Shown here in pieces: positions 1-7,801 of a stretch of DNA of 64,000 nucleotides. The translations under genes and the position numbers were made by a program. The first letter of the stretch is position 1. Each line of letters opens with the position of its first letter. Source of the DNA: Gemmatimonadetes bacterium 2013_60CM_65_52 (GTDB lineage Bacteria > Gemmatimonadota > Gemmatimonadetes > Gemmatimonadales > Gemmatimonadaceae); the NCBI GenBank assembly GCA_002215645.1, contig NGFI01000014.1:62001-126000 (forward strand), given 5' to 3'. The notes beneath the pieces are model-generated. The model did not search any database. It was not told the origin of the DNA and was given only the letters and a program-made list of their open reading frames with translations.

Positions 1-325
1 CAAGAAGTCGGTGCACCGAGTACAATCGGGCGATTTCGATGGCATCGTGTGCGTTGACGCAGTCCGGTGCCGGCCCCTCATGCAACATCGCATATCCGAC
101 GGCCTCACCGTTCTGCTCTGCCACGAAAACGATGATGCGTGAGTCGGAAAGCTCCGCGCGCTGGATGTCCTCGCCGAATGCGCGCGCCGTGTACGACGCC
201 ATGTCCGCCGCGGTGTTGTCCGGGCCGAACGTATCGACAAACGTTTGACGCGCGAGCATGGCGAGCCGAGCGGCGTCGGTCATGTCGGCGCGGCGAATGG
301 ACACACCCATGAGTGCCATCGTCAT
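1..325 (-). CDS. GNAT-family N-acetyltransferase (3' end cut off by window edge)
   Basis: The visible 108 codons give an N-terminus with SIRRADMTDAARLAMLARQT, the usual first strand and helix of a GNAT fold, followed by VFVAEQNGEAVGYAML, the second and third strands. The acetyl-CoA loop lies beyond the left edge, so the acceptor cannot be judged. The start is one of three close ATGs at 325, 319 and 310, none with a strong Shine-Dalgarno. It lies 21 nt after the stop of the DUF2461 gene on the same strand, so the two are probably co-transcribed. Confidence 0.8.
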   Translation of the reverse strand, partial: MTMALMGVSIRRADMTDAARLAMLARQTFVDTFGPDNTAADMASYTARAFGEDIQRAELSDSRIIVFVAEQNGEAVGYAMLHEGPAPDCVNAHDAIEIARLYSVHRLL

Positions 326-346
326 GCGATCAACGTACGGCGGCCA

Positions 347-1072
347 TCACCGACGCGCGAGCGTCCGGAGTCCCAGCGCGCCGTTGATCCATCGTACCAA
401 CGGCAGCATGCGTGCATAATCGCGCGCGAGGAGATCGGGAAGGCGAGCGCTGAAGGCGTCGCGCTGCGTGATTTCGCGCCCGACCGTGAAGGATTGATGA
501 CGCAGCAACTGCGCGGCCGGGTGCTGGTCGGAGAAACCTCTCGGCATGCGCGACAGCATGTTCTCCTCCGCGAGTGTCCCGAAGCGGCGCTTCAGCGTGG
601 GATCCGCCAGCACTCGTGCCAGTGGCCGATGGTCTTCCGCAACGACGTCGCGGATGCGCTGCAAGGTGGGCCGCGGCGGCATCCAGATCCCGCCGCCAAT
701 GGATATGCGATCCGGCTCCATGTGAAAGTAGAAGCCGGCGCCCCCGTGCGGCGTGGTCGTGCCGACGCCGCGCCCCGCGTCGCCATGAAAGAACCAGCAC
801 GCTACGTGAGTCTTGTATGGCGACTTGTCCTTCGAGAAGCGCACGTCGCGATGAATGCGGAAGAGGGAGCGTCTCGGATCGCCCACGAGCTCCGGGGCCA
901 TCGTCGCAAGGCGTACGTCCACATCCTCCACCAACGCTGCCATTGGGGCGCGCAATTCGCCCTCGTACGTGCCGCGGTTGCGCTCGAACCACTCGCGTTC
1001 GTTGTTGCGGCGCAGGCGACGAAGGAACGTGAGTGCGGCGGGACGGAAGCCGGTGAATTCGGCTTCCGTCAC
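347..1072 (-). CDS. DUF2461 family protein
   Basis: This 241-residue protein matches the DUF2461 (TIGR02453) family over its full length. Family hallmarks are the N-terminal FRPAALTFLRRLRRNNEREWF segment (residues ~8-28), the central FRIHRDVRFSKDKSPYKTH segment, and the GAGFYFHMEPD stretch. The family is widespread and has no established biochemical role. The start codon overlaps the stop of the upstream TonB-domain gene by 4 nt (ATGA), implying translational coupling. No signal peptide or membrane segment is visible, so it is probably cytoplasmic. Confidence 0.9.
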   Translation of the reverse strand: MTEAEFTGFRPAALTFLRRLRRNNEREWFERNRGTYEGELRAPMAALVEDVDVRLATMAPELVGDPRRSLFRIHRDVRFSKDKSPYKTHVACWFFHGDAGRGVGTTTPHGGAGFYFHMEPDRISIGGGIWMPPRPTLQRIRDVVAEDHRPLARVLADPTLKRRFGTLAEENMLSRMPRGFSDQHPAAQLLRHQSFTVGREITQRDAFSARLPDLLARDYARMLPLVRWINGALGLRTLARR

Positions 1073-1776
1073 GGCGATGCGATGGCGCGCGTGTGTTCGG
1101 CCGGCGCCGGCTGCACCATCCGGAAATGGAAGGTCTGCTCCACCGTCTGCCGCACTCGCTTGCGGCCGATCATGGCCGGCGTGAAGCGCATGACGGGGAT
1201 CGCGGTGCTGACGGCGTCGAGAAACTTCGCGTTGGTCGCGCGCAGCACTTCCACGCTGGACGAGTCGGCTCGCCCCAACGTGTCCACGACGAATCGGACG
1301 GACACTGCGCCTTCGACGCCTTTCTTCATGAGATCGGGAGGGTATGCGGGCGCCGCGCTGTCTTCCTTTCGCGCGGCACTCTCTTCGACTTCGAGGACAG
1401 AATACACGGAATCCGGCGACGGTTCGGCGACCGAGGGCTGCTGGGCTCGCGGGTCGTGGCCCGCATCGCCGCCGGTCTGAGGGGCATCGGCCGGAGCGCC
1501 CCGCGGTTGAGGCTCGCCGATGCCAACCGCGACCGGACTGCCCGAGCCGATGTCCACGAACCGCAGGTGTTCGACGTACGCCTCTCTACTTCCCCTTCTG
1601 TCCGGCGGCGGAAGATAGTGGATGCTCTGCGTGATGGCGGCGGCCAGCTCGGGTGTGTGCACGGCCGTGCCCTGCACCGCGGCGCCGATCAACACAGCGT
1701 GCGTCACTATGCTGATCGTCGCGCTGGTCCCCATCGCCGGCGCCTTCACCACCGACTGCAGCCAGATGCGCAGCAT
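1069..1776 (-). CDS. TonB C-terminal-domain energy-transducer-like protein
   Basis: An N-terminal hydrophobic segment (ISIVTHAVLIGAA) probably anchors the protein in the inner membrane. A Pro/Ala/Ser-rich linker then leads to a C-terminal TonB domain (PPDLMKKGVEGAVSVRFVVD and on to RFTPAMIGRKRVRQ). That is the layout of TonB-type proteins that couple the proton-motive force to outer-membrane receptors. No ExbB/ExbD is adjacent, so the partner is unknown. A GTG at 1785 and ATGs at 1782 and 1776 compete as starts; I prefer 1776 because GAGGTGAT lies at the right distance upstream of it. Confidence 0.85.
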   Translation of the reverse strand: MLRIWLQSVVKAPAMGTSATISIVTHAVLIGAAVQGTAVHTPELAAAITQSIHYLPPPDRRGSREAYVEHLRFVDIGSGSPVAVGIGEPQPRGAPADAPQTGGDAGHDPRAQQPSVAEPSPDSVYSVLEVEESAARKEDSAAPAYPPDLMKKGVEGAVSVRFVVDTLGRADSSSVEVLRATNAKFLDAVSTAIPVMRFTPAMIGRKRVRQTVEQTFHFRMVQPAPAEHTRAIASP

Positions 1777-1835
1777 GCCCATCACCTCGTCGGCACCACC
1801 TGAGTATCAACGGACCTTCCGGCGGCGGCAACCCG

Positions 1836-2375
1836 TCACTGATTGTTCGCTTCGCCCGCAGCGAGCGTCGCCAGCGCGCCGTCCGTGACGCGATAGGTCG
1901 TCCAGTCGATCATCGCCACCGCGCCGAGCGACTGGTAGAAGCGGATCGCGTCCTCGTTCCAGTCCAGCACCGCCCACTCGAGCCTTCCGTACCCGCGTTC
2001 CACTGCCGTCTGTGCCAGCCTCCGCAGGAGCGAGCGGCCGAGTCCCAGGCTGCGGTACTCGGGAAACACGAAGAGGTCCTCCAGATAGATGCCCGGACGC
2101 GCCAGAAAGGTTGAATAGCTGCGAAACCACAGGGCGAATCCGGCAGGCTGGTCTCCGGCGAACGCCAGCACGACTTCCGCCGCTGGGTCGGCGCCAAACA
2201 GGCTCTGCCGTAGGAGGTCCTCCGTGGCCACGCAGTCGTGTGGCAGGCGTTCGTAGTCGGCCAGGCCCCGGATGCACCGGAGGATGACGGGAACGTCCTC
2301 CACCGTGGCCAACCGAAACGCAAATTCCACTGTCAAATTCACTTCTGGCATCGGTGGCGAAGGGCCCCCCAGCAT
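1836..2375 (-). CDS. GNAT acetyltransferase, SSAT/diamine-acetyltransferase-like
   Basis: Residues FAFRLATVEDVPVILRCIRG open a GNAT domain. It continues with LEDLFVFPEYRSLGLGRSLL, the acetyl-CoA pyrophosphate loop (R/Q-x-x-G-x-G/A form), and WNEDAIRFYQSLGA, typical of spermidine/diamine N-acetyltransferase relatives. The substrate is not proven; small amines or thialysine are plausible by family. ATG 2375 is used here; a TTG at 2381 and an internal ATG at 2351 are alternatives. It is divergent from the kinase gene starting at 2388, so both promoters must share or overlap a very short region. Confidence 0.87.
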   Translation of the reverse strand: MLGGPSPPMPEVNLTVEFAFRLATVEDVPVILRCIRGLADYERLPHDCVATEDLLRQSLFGADPAAEVVLAFAGDQPAGFALWFRSYSTFLARPGIYLEDLFVFPEYRSLGLGRSLLRRLAQTAVERGYGRLEWAVLDWNEDAIRFYQSLGAVAMIDWTTYRVTDGALATLAAGEANNQ

Positions 2376-2387
2376 CGTCAATATAGG

Positions 2388-5300
2388 ATGAGATCGACCG
2401 GATCCGGTGTCGAATCCAGTCCGGACTCGACTAGTCTAGCCCCACCCGCGCACCATCGGACAGCCTTGCTCGAGATTCCCCAGCACCTGCACGAGACTCT
2501 CGCGGGCAAGTACGTCCTCAAGCGAGAGATCGGTCGCGGCGGCGCCGCCACCGTGTATCTCGCGCACGACGCGAGACACGAACGGCTCGTCGCAGTGAAG
2601 CTGCTGCATCCGGAGCTGTCCACCGCGCTCGGTGCACAGCGGTTCCTGCGCGAGATCAGGCTGACGGCCGGGCTCCAGCATCCGCACATCCTCTCGATCC
2701 ACGATTCGGGCGAGGTGAACGGGCAGCTCTTCTACGTGATGCCGTTCGTGGAGGGCGACTCGCTGCGCCAGCGGCTCTCGGCGGACAATCGCTTGTCCAT
2801 CGAGGAGGCGGTGCGCATCGGTCGCGAGGTAGCGGGCGCACTCGCGTATGCGCACGAGCACGGCATCGTGCACCGCGACATCAAGCCCGAGAACATCCTG
2901 TTCTCCGGCGGGCATGCGGTGCTGGCGGACTTCGGCATCGCGCGCGCGATCAACCGCGCGCACGAGACCATCACGCAGCAGGGCACGATCACGGGCACGC
3001 CGGCGTACATGAGTCCGGAGCAGGCACGTGATCGCGCGTTCGACGGACGAAGCGACGTATACTCGCTCGCGTGCGTGCTGTACGAGGCCATGGCGGGTGT
3101 GCCGCCCTTCCTCGGGGACACGCCGCAGATCCTGCTCTCCCAGCGCGTGACGAAGACCGCGCCGAAGCTTCGCGAGTATCGGCACGACGTGCCGGCTCCG
3201 ATCGAAGCCGTGATCGCGAAGGCGCTGGCCATGTCGCCCGACGACCGATTCGACGATGCGCGCGCGTTCAGCGCTGCGTTGTCGACCGCGGTGGGAAATT
3301 CCGGCGAGCTGCGCACGGGACAGGAGCAGCGCAGGCCGCTGTCGCAGAATCCCTGGATGTGGGCGGCGGCCGTCGCAGTCGTCACGACTGTTACGGCAGT
3401 CGCGACGCCGGGCGGCCGGGACAAGCTCGATCTCATCACCGGGCGCATCGACACCGCGCAGTATGCCGTGGTGCCGTTCCAGTACGTGAACGCGAAAACC
3501 CCGCCGGGCGACGAGGAGCCTGTGGCACAGGGGCTCTACGCGGCCATGCGCGAGTGGAATGGGCTGCACCTCGCGACGGATCTCAGCGTGAGCGATGCGA
3601 TCCGGTCGTTCGGCGACAGCTCGTTGCAGGATTCGCGATCGGCCGCGCGGCGTGTGCGGGCGGGCAAGCTGGTGTGGGGGCGGGTGTTCGTGACGAAGGA
3701 CTCGTTGCGGATTCGCGCGGGCGTGTACGACGCCATCGACGGGACATCGCTCAAGGAGCAGGAGCTGGTTGGGCCGCGCACCCTCCTGTCGTCGCAACCC
3801 GGCGCCATTCGTGCGCTCGCGGCGGATCTCCTGCGCCTGCCGAATACTCCCGCTGACGCCCGCAGCGGCGACGTCGGGACGCGGAGTCTCGAGGCATGGC
3901 ATGCCTATCAGGAGGGTCAGCGGGAGCTGGCCGCTTGGCGTTTGGAAGGCGCGATGGCGGCCTTCGAGCGCGCGACGATGGCCGACGCAGACTACGCCTA
4001 TCCACGGGTATGGCTCTCGCAGTTACAAGTATGGCGTAGAGAGCCGGTCACACGATGGGCGCCTCACCTGAGCGTAGCCCTCCGGAACCGTGCGTCTTTG
4101 GGAGTGCGGGAGGCGAGCCTCACCGATGCTCTACAGCAGATTCAGGCGAATCACTTCGACAACGCATGCAGGGCGTACGACGCGCTGCGAATGCGGGACT
4201 CGCTCGACGCCGTGGCCTGGATAGGCCTGACATACTGTAGAGCGTTTGACCGCATCGTCGTTCGCAACGTACACAGCAGATCCGGCTGGACATTTCGCGG
4301 AAGCATGGCCGGTGCGCAGCGGGCGTATACGCAAGCGCTGCGTATTGCACCAGGCGCGTTCGCCACGCTTCCGTTCAGTTCACTGGAGTGGCTCTTTACG
4401 CTCGAGACGAACCGGCTGCGGAACGGCGTGGGAGCGGACAGCGCGGCATATCGTGGCTACCCAGACCTCGTTGAGGATACGATCGCGTACGCCGCGTTTC
4501 CCGGCGCCACGATCCTCGCCGGTGCGCCAAGTAGCGTCGTGTCCCCGTTTCTTGATCGTGCGATCCGCAGGAATCGCGACGTTTTTCTTGCGACACTGGT
4601 GGCGCTCACACAACGGCTTCCCGAAAACGCCGAGGTGTTCGAGAGCCTCGCGCGCGTGCTGGAGGCCCGCGACGAAATCACGGGCACGCCCAATGGCGGC
4701 TATTCCGCGCTGAGCGCGCTCGAGCGTGCCATCGTCCTCTCGAAGGATTCCACGCAGCGCGCGCGACTTGGCGCCAGCGATGTTCGACTCCATCTCAAGC
4801 TCGGCGATTTCGCGCGGAGCTTTGCCCTCGGTGATTCGATCCTCAACATCGGGGGACAACCGACGGGCCAGATCGCGCTCAGTCGTGCTGGCATCGCCGC
4901 CCTTCTTGGCCGCGAACATCTCGCCGTCCGCAGCTTGCGGGCGAGCGGTATGACCGTGAGCCTGACCGGTGCACCGACGATGCCCCTGCTCGACGACGTG
5001 TCCGCGGCCCTCTTTGTGCGCGCGTCACTTGGCGTCTGCGACGATTCGCTCCGCGCGCTTCGCGCCCGCGTGGACGTGTTGCTCGACAGTTACGTGAATC
5101 CTGCGCAGCGCGCCAAAGCGAGCGAGAGCATTCTCGCGAGGCCGCTTTCGCTGGGCGTCCAGTGTTTCGGCCCCCCGGCGACCCTCGCCCTCCATGATTT
5201 CGCCGCTCCGCTCGGCCCCGTTCTTCAATGGCTGGGTCGGGGCGACACCGCTCGCGCCCGCGTACAGCTCGATTCTAACCAAACTGCCCGGGCTCTTTAC

Positions 5301-5624
5301 CGGCCAGGCGAGATTTCGTTGGACTTGACGGTGACGGAGGCGTGGGTTCGGGCGGCGCTCCACGACACCACGGCGGCCATGCACCAACTCGATCTGACGT
5401 TGACAGCGCTGCCGACGCTTTCATCGTTCGTGGTTTACGAGCCTGGCATGGCTGCGGCGGTCGGGCGTGCGATGGTCTTGCGCGCGGAGCTTGCCTCGCG
5501 GCGGGGCGACGCGGCCACTGCCGCGCTGTGGGCGGGCCGCGTGCTAACGCTGTGGGCAAAGAGCGACCCCTCGCTTGCGCCAACGCTTGCCCGCATGCGG
5601 AGGCTTGCCACACGCCCGTCGTAA
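2388..5624 (+). CDS. Membrane Ser/Thr protein kinase with C-terminal TPR-like region
   Basis: The N-terminal Hanks-type kinase domain (residues ~42-300) has all key motifs: glycine loop GRGGAATV, ATP-binding Lys71 in VAVKLL, catalytic loop HRDIKPEN (~163-169), DFG (181-183) and SPE (209-211). A single transmembrane helix follows at about 322-340. Beyond it lies a TolB/FlgO-like stretch starting QYAVVPFQYV and then ~550 residues of alpha-helical repeat-like sequence without a clear enzyme motif, presumably outside the cytoplasm. At 1078 residues this is the kinase-TM-TPR layout common in Acidobacteria and Gemmatimonadota. The ATG at 2388 is chosen because longer starts run into the divergent GNAT gene. 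Its substrate and ligand are unknown. Confidence 0.92.
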   Translation: MRSTGSGVESSPDSTSLAPPAHHRTALLEIPQHLHETLAGKYVLKREIGRGGAATVYLAHDARHERLVAVKLLHPELSTALGAQRFLREIRLTAGLQHPHILSIHDSGEVNGQLFYVMPFVEGDSLRQRLSADNRLSIEEAVRIGREVAGALAYAHEHGIVHRDIKPENILFSGGHAVLADFGIARAINRAHETITQQGTITGTPAYMSPEQARDRAFDGRSDVYSLACVLYEAMAGVPPFLGDTPQILLSQRVTKTAPKLREYRHDVPAPIEAVIAKALAMSPDDRFDDARAFSAALSTAVGNSGELRTGQEQRRPLSQNPWMWAAAVAVVTTVTAVATPGGRDKLDLITGRIDTAQYAVVPFQYVNAKTPPGDEEPVAQGLYAAMREWNGLHLATDLSVSDAIRSFGDSSLQDSRSAARRVRAGKLVWGRVFVTKDSLRIRAGVYDAIDGTSLKEQELVGPRTLLSSQPGAIRALAADLLRLPNTPADARSGDVGTRSLEAWHAYQEGQRELAAWRLEGAMAAFERATMADADYAYPRVWLSQLQVWRREPVTRWAPHLSVALRNRASLGVREASLTDALQQIQANHFDNACRAYDALRMRDSLDAVAWIGLTYCRAFDRIVVRNVHSRSGWTFRGSMAGAQRAYTQALRIAPGAFATLPFSSLEWLFTLETNRLRNGVGADSAAYRGYPDLVEDTIAYAAFPGATILAGAPSSVVSPFLDRAIRRNRDVFLATLVALTQRLPENAEVFESLARVLEARDEITGTPNGGYSALSALERAIVLSKDSTQRARLGASDVRLHLKLGDFARSFALGDSILNIGGQPTGQIALSRAGIAALLGREHLAVRSLRASGMTVSLTGAPTMPLLDDVSAALFVRASLGVCDDSLRALRARVDVLLDSYVNPAQRAKASESILARPLSLGVQCFGPPATLALHDFAAPLGPVLQWLGRGDTARARVQLDSNQTARALYRPGEISLDLTVTEAWVRAALHDTTAAMHQLDLTLTALPTLSSFVVYEPGMAAAVGRAMVLRAELASRRGDAATAALWAGRVLTLWAKSDPSLAPTLARMRRLATRPS

Positions 5625-5688
5625 CGGCAGACTAGTGCCACCCGCAGTACCAACGGCGCTGACGCCGCCCTGCATAGGAGGCACGAAC

Positions 5689-6354
5689 GTGAACCGGATC
5701 CATCGAGTCGGCACGGTGCTGATCGCGCTGGCAGCGATCTTCGCCGCATGCACGCGGAGCGAGCGGCCACCCGCTCGGGCGCTGCCAGGGGCGCTCACAA
5801 AGTCCATCGATAGTTACACCGGCGACGAGTTTTACGATTTCGTCCAGAAGCTGACCTACGTCGGGGGCCACGAACGCGACCGTGACTGCAAGGGCGACTC
5901 TGCCTGCGACTCAGGGACGAAGAAGATCAAGGTGATGATCGAAGCCGTCGCCACCCAGGATTCGCTGTCTCCAGGCACCGTACCGCAATACGGCGTCATC
6001 TATGGCCGGGCGATCAACAAAGGAGACGCCGAGGAAGCGCGGTATCACATGAAGCCCGGTTCGCACCTCGAGTTTTACGTGCTCATCACGGGGGATTCAG
6101 CCGCAGGCATGCGGTGGCACCTCGAGCAGCTGGATAAGACGCAGGGGCAACGTTCGCACACGCAGATCGCCGCTGGCAAGTTCATTGGGTGCGGTCATCC
6201 ATGGACGCCGGGCGCTCGCGCGGACTTCAAGACCTGCGCCGAGACCGCCACTCGGCGAGACTCCCTCGTGAAGCTTGGACTGCTGCTGCAAGGAGGCGGT
6301 TCGCCCCTCTGGTACTCATGCTTGTCGGGATGCTGCATCGACGGAGGAACCTGA
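5689..6354 (+). CDS. Secreted lipoprotein of unknown function
   Basis: A perfect AGGAGG at 5676-5681 sits 7 nt before GTG 5689, which fixes this start. The product (221 aa) begins with a lipoprotein signal peptide ending in the lipobox IFAAC, so Cys should be lipidated and the protein anchored in the envelope. The mature part has several Cys residues (DCKGDSACDSG, FIGCGHPW, FKTCAET, YSCLSGCC) suggestive of disulfides or metal binding. I do not recognise a family. It follows the kinase by 64 nt and may be in its transcript. Confidence 0.8.
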   Translation: MNRIHRVGTVLIALAAIFAACTRSERPPARALPGALTKSIDSYTGDEFYDFVQKLTYVGGHERDRDCKGDSACDSGTKKIKVMIEAVATQDSLSPGTVPQYGVIYGRAINKGDAEEARYHMKPGSHLEFYVLITGDSAAGMRWHLEQLDKTQGQRSHTQIAAGKFIGCGHPWTPGARADFKTCAETATRRDSLVKLGLLLQGGGSPLWYSCLSGCCIDGGT

Positions 6355-6363
6355 ACGATACGA

Positions 6364-6406
6364 CTGACCGCTGACGGGACGCTCGAGCGTCCCGTCGGAC
6401 GGTCAG
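6364..6406. terminator. Long stem-loop between convergent genes
   Basis: Bases 6373-6396 form a perfect 24-bp palindrome centred on GCTCGAGC. Flanking CTGACC (6364-6369) and GGTCAG (6401-6406) extend the stem. It lies exactly between the convergent lipoprotein and DinB genes and slightly overlaps the DinB stop codon. There is no T-run on either side, so termination is inferred from position and stem strength only. Confidence 0.55.
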
Positions 6407-6936
6407 GCTGTCGTCACGTCGTATCGCTCGCGCAGCACACGTAAATGGTGCGCGGTGTGACCTGCCGTGATGTAGGCCAGCGCGCGCACCGACACGCTGC
6501 CGTTGTTTACCGTGCCACTGCGCGTCCATGCCGCGTCGGGAAGTGTCTCGAACAACAGCACGCTGCTCGCGCGGACGGCGGAGAATTCGCGCACCAGATC
6601 GGCCATGGTGCGACTATCGGACTCCGCCGACGCCGCGAAGGACTTCTCGTCGAAGCCTGGTAGCGGAGTGGTATCGCCACGCGCGAGGCGGAGCGCCCGA
6701 TACGTGAAGACACGCTCGGTGTCGATGAGATGGCCCAGCATGGTGCGGATCGACCACTTTCCTTCGGCATAGCGATAGCCGCCGCGCTCTTCCGTAATGC
6801 GCGACAGCGCGTCCGTCACTTGCTGCCCGGTGCTTCTCAGCAGCTCCACGACGTCGTCGTCCGGCACGGATGCGATGTAGCCGGCAAAGAACGCGGGATA
6901 CTCCGCGGCATCGGGGCGCGTACGAGGCGTCGTCAT
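6403..6936 (-). CDS. DinB/YfiT-like metalloenzyme-fold protein
   Basis: This 177-residue four-helix protein has the DinB-like layout: KWSIRTMLGHLIDTERVFTYRA near residues 60-80, and a C-terminal AGHTAHHLRVLRERY that supplies the usual His residues of the metal site. Bacterial members include thiol transferases and many of unknown substrate. ATG 6936 is preceded by GGAG at a good distance. It lies 10 nt downstream of the lgt-like gene on the same strand, so it is probably the last gene of that transcript. Confidence 0.88.
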   Translation of the reverse strand: MTTPRTRPDAAEYPAFFAGYIASVPDDDVVELLRSTGQQVTDALSRITEERGGYRYAEGKWSIRTMLGHLIDTERVFTYRALRLARGDTTPLPGFDEKSFAASAESDSRTMADLVREFSAVRASSVLLFETLPDAAWTRSGTVNNGSVSVRALAYITAGHTAHHLRVLRERYDVTTA

Positions 6937-6946
6937 ATCACTCCGT

Positions 6947-7801
6947 TCAGGTGGCGGTGGCGAGTTCGGGCCGCGGCTCGCGACGCGAAGTGAGAAGCAC
7001 CGCACCCACCGCGGCGACGCCGAGCGCCACGAGCTGTGCAGAGGTGACCGGACCGATCATGTCGCTCTTTGCCCGGAAGAACTCGATGACGAAACGTTCG
7101 ACTCCCGCCAGCAGGCAGTACATGCCGAACAGCCAGCCCGCCGCGTGACGGTTGAAGCGCAGGCGCCAGAGAATGCCGAACATCACGAGGCCGAGCGCGA
7201 CCTCGAAGAGCTGCGTCGGATAGACGCTGATCACCGTCTCCGGTGCGATCGTTGGCGGAAGATTCGCGTGAAACTGCGAGTTCATCACGCCGGCGAGCGT
7301 GCGCGGCAGCCCTTCCGGAAACGCGACCGCCAGCGGGCCGTTGTACACTCGGCCGTAGTCGTCGCCCACGGCCCAGCATCCGGTCCGTCCGATGGCGTAG
7401 CCTGCTGCAATGCCGGGCGCCACGCCGTCAGCGATGCGCAGGAACGAGCGCTTACGCCAGCGAATGACGGCGGCGCACAGCGCTACCGACCCAATGAAAC
7501 CGCCCCAGAAGACGAAGCCCGCGCGTCCCCACAGAGCGCTGATGCTGCCCTGCAAGATCGCGTAATACACCTTCGCGCCGACGATCGTGCCGACCAGCGC
7601 GGCGAAGGTGACGTCGTTCATGATCTCCGGATCATCGCCTCGCTGCTGGAGGACGTTCTGCGCCACCCAGTGCGCCGTGGCGAAGGCCGCCATCATCGCG
7701 ATGCCGAAGCCGGTGATCTGAATCGGTCCGATGGTGAGCGAACCGAGAGACCAGGTGCCGAGCGAGATGACGAACGGGTGGTGGATGATCGGATGCGGCA
7801 T
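6947..7801 (-). CDS. lgt: Prolipoprotein diacylglyceryl transferase, divergent form
   Basis: A 284-residue polytopic membrane protein (about seven helices) with the Lgt fold. The family signature is present as GRTGCWAVGDDYGR, keeping the essential Gly-Arg pair, and the C-terminal VERFVIEFFRAK helix is typical. Lgt transfers diacylglycerol from phosphatidylglycerol to the lipobox Cys of prelipoproteins. Two positions are unusual: the HGG motif that carries the catalytic His of E. coli Lgt reads WGG here, and the Asn-Phe of the signature is Cys-Trp. Its ATG overlaps the stop of the plug-domain gene by one base. It may be a lineage-specific Lgt or a paralogue with another role. Confidence 0.85.
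   Translation of the reverse strand: MPHPIIHHPFVISLGTWSLGSLTIGPIQITGFGIAMMAAFATAHWVAQNVLQQRGDDPEIMNDVTFAALVGTIVGAKVYYAILQGSISALWGRAGFVFWGGFIGSVALCAAVIRWRKRSFLRIADGVAPGIAAGYAIGRTGCWAVGDDYGRVYNGPLAVAFPEGLPRTLAGVMNSQFHANLPPTIAPETVISVYPTQLFEVALGLVMFGILWRLRFNRHAAGWLFGMYCLLAGVERFVIEFFRAKSDMIGPVTSAQLVALGVAAVGAVLLTSRREPRPELATAT

Noticed and set aside
245-1480. 411-codon open frame on the plus strand
   Set aside because: It is antisense to the GNAT, DUF2461 and TonB genes, all of which match known families.
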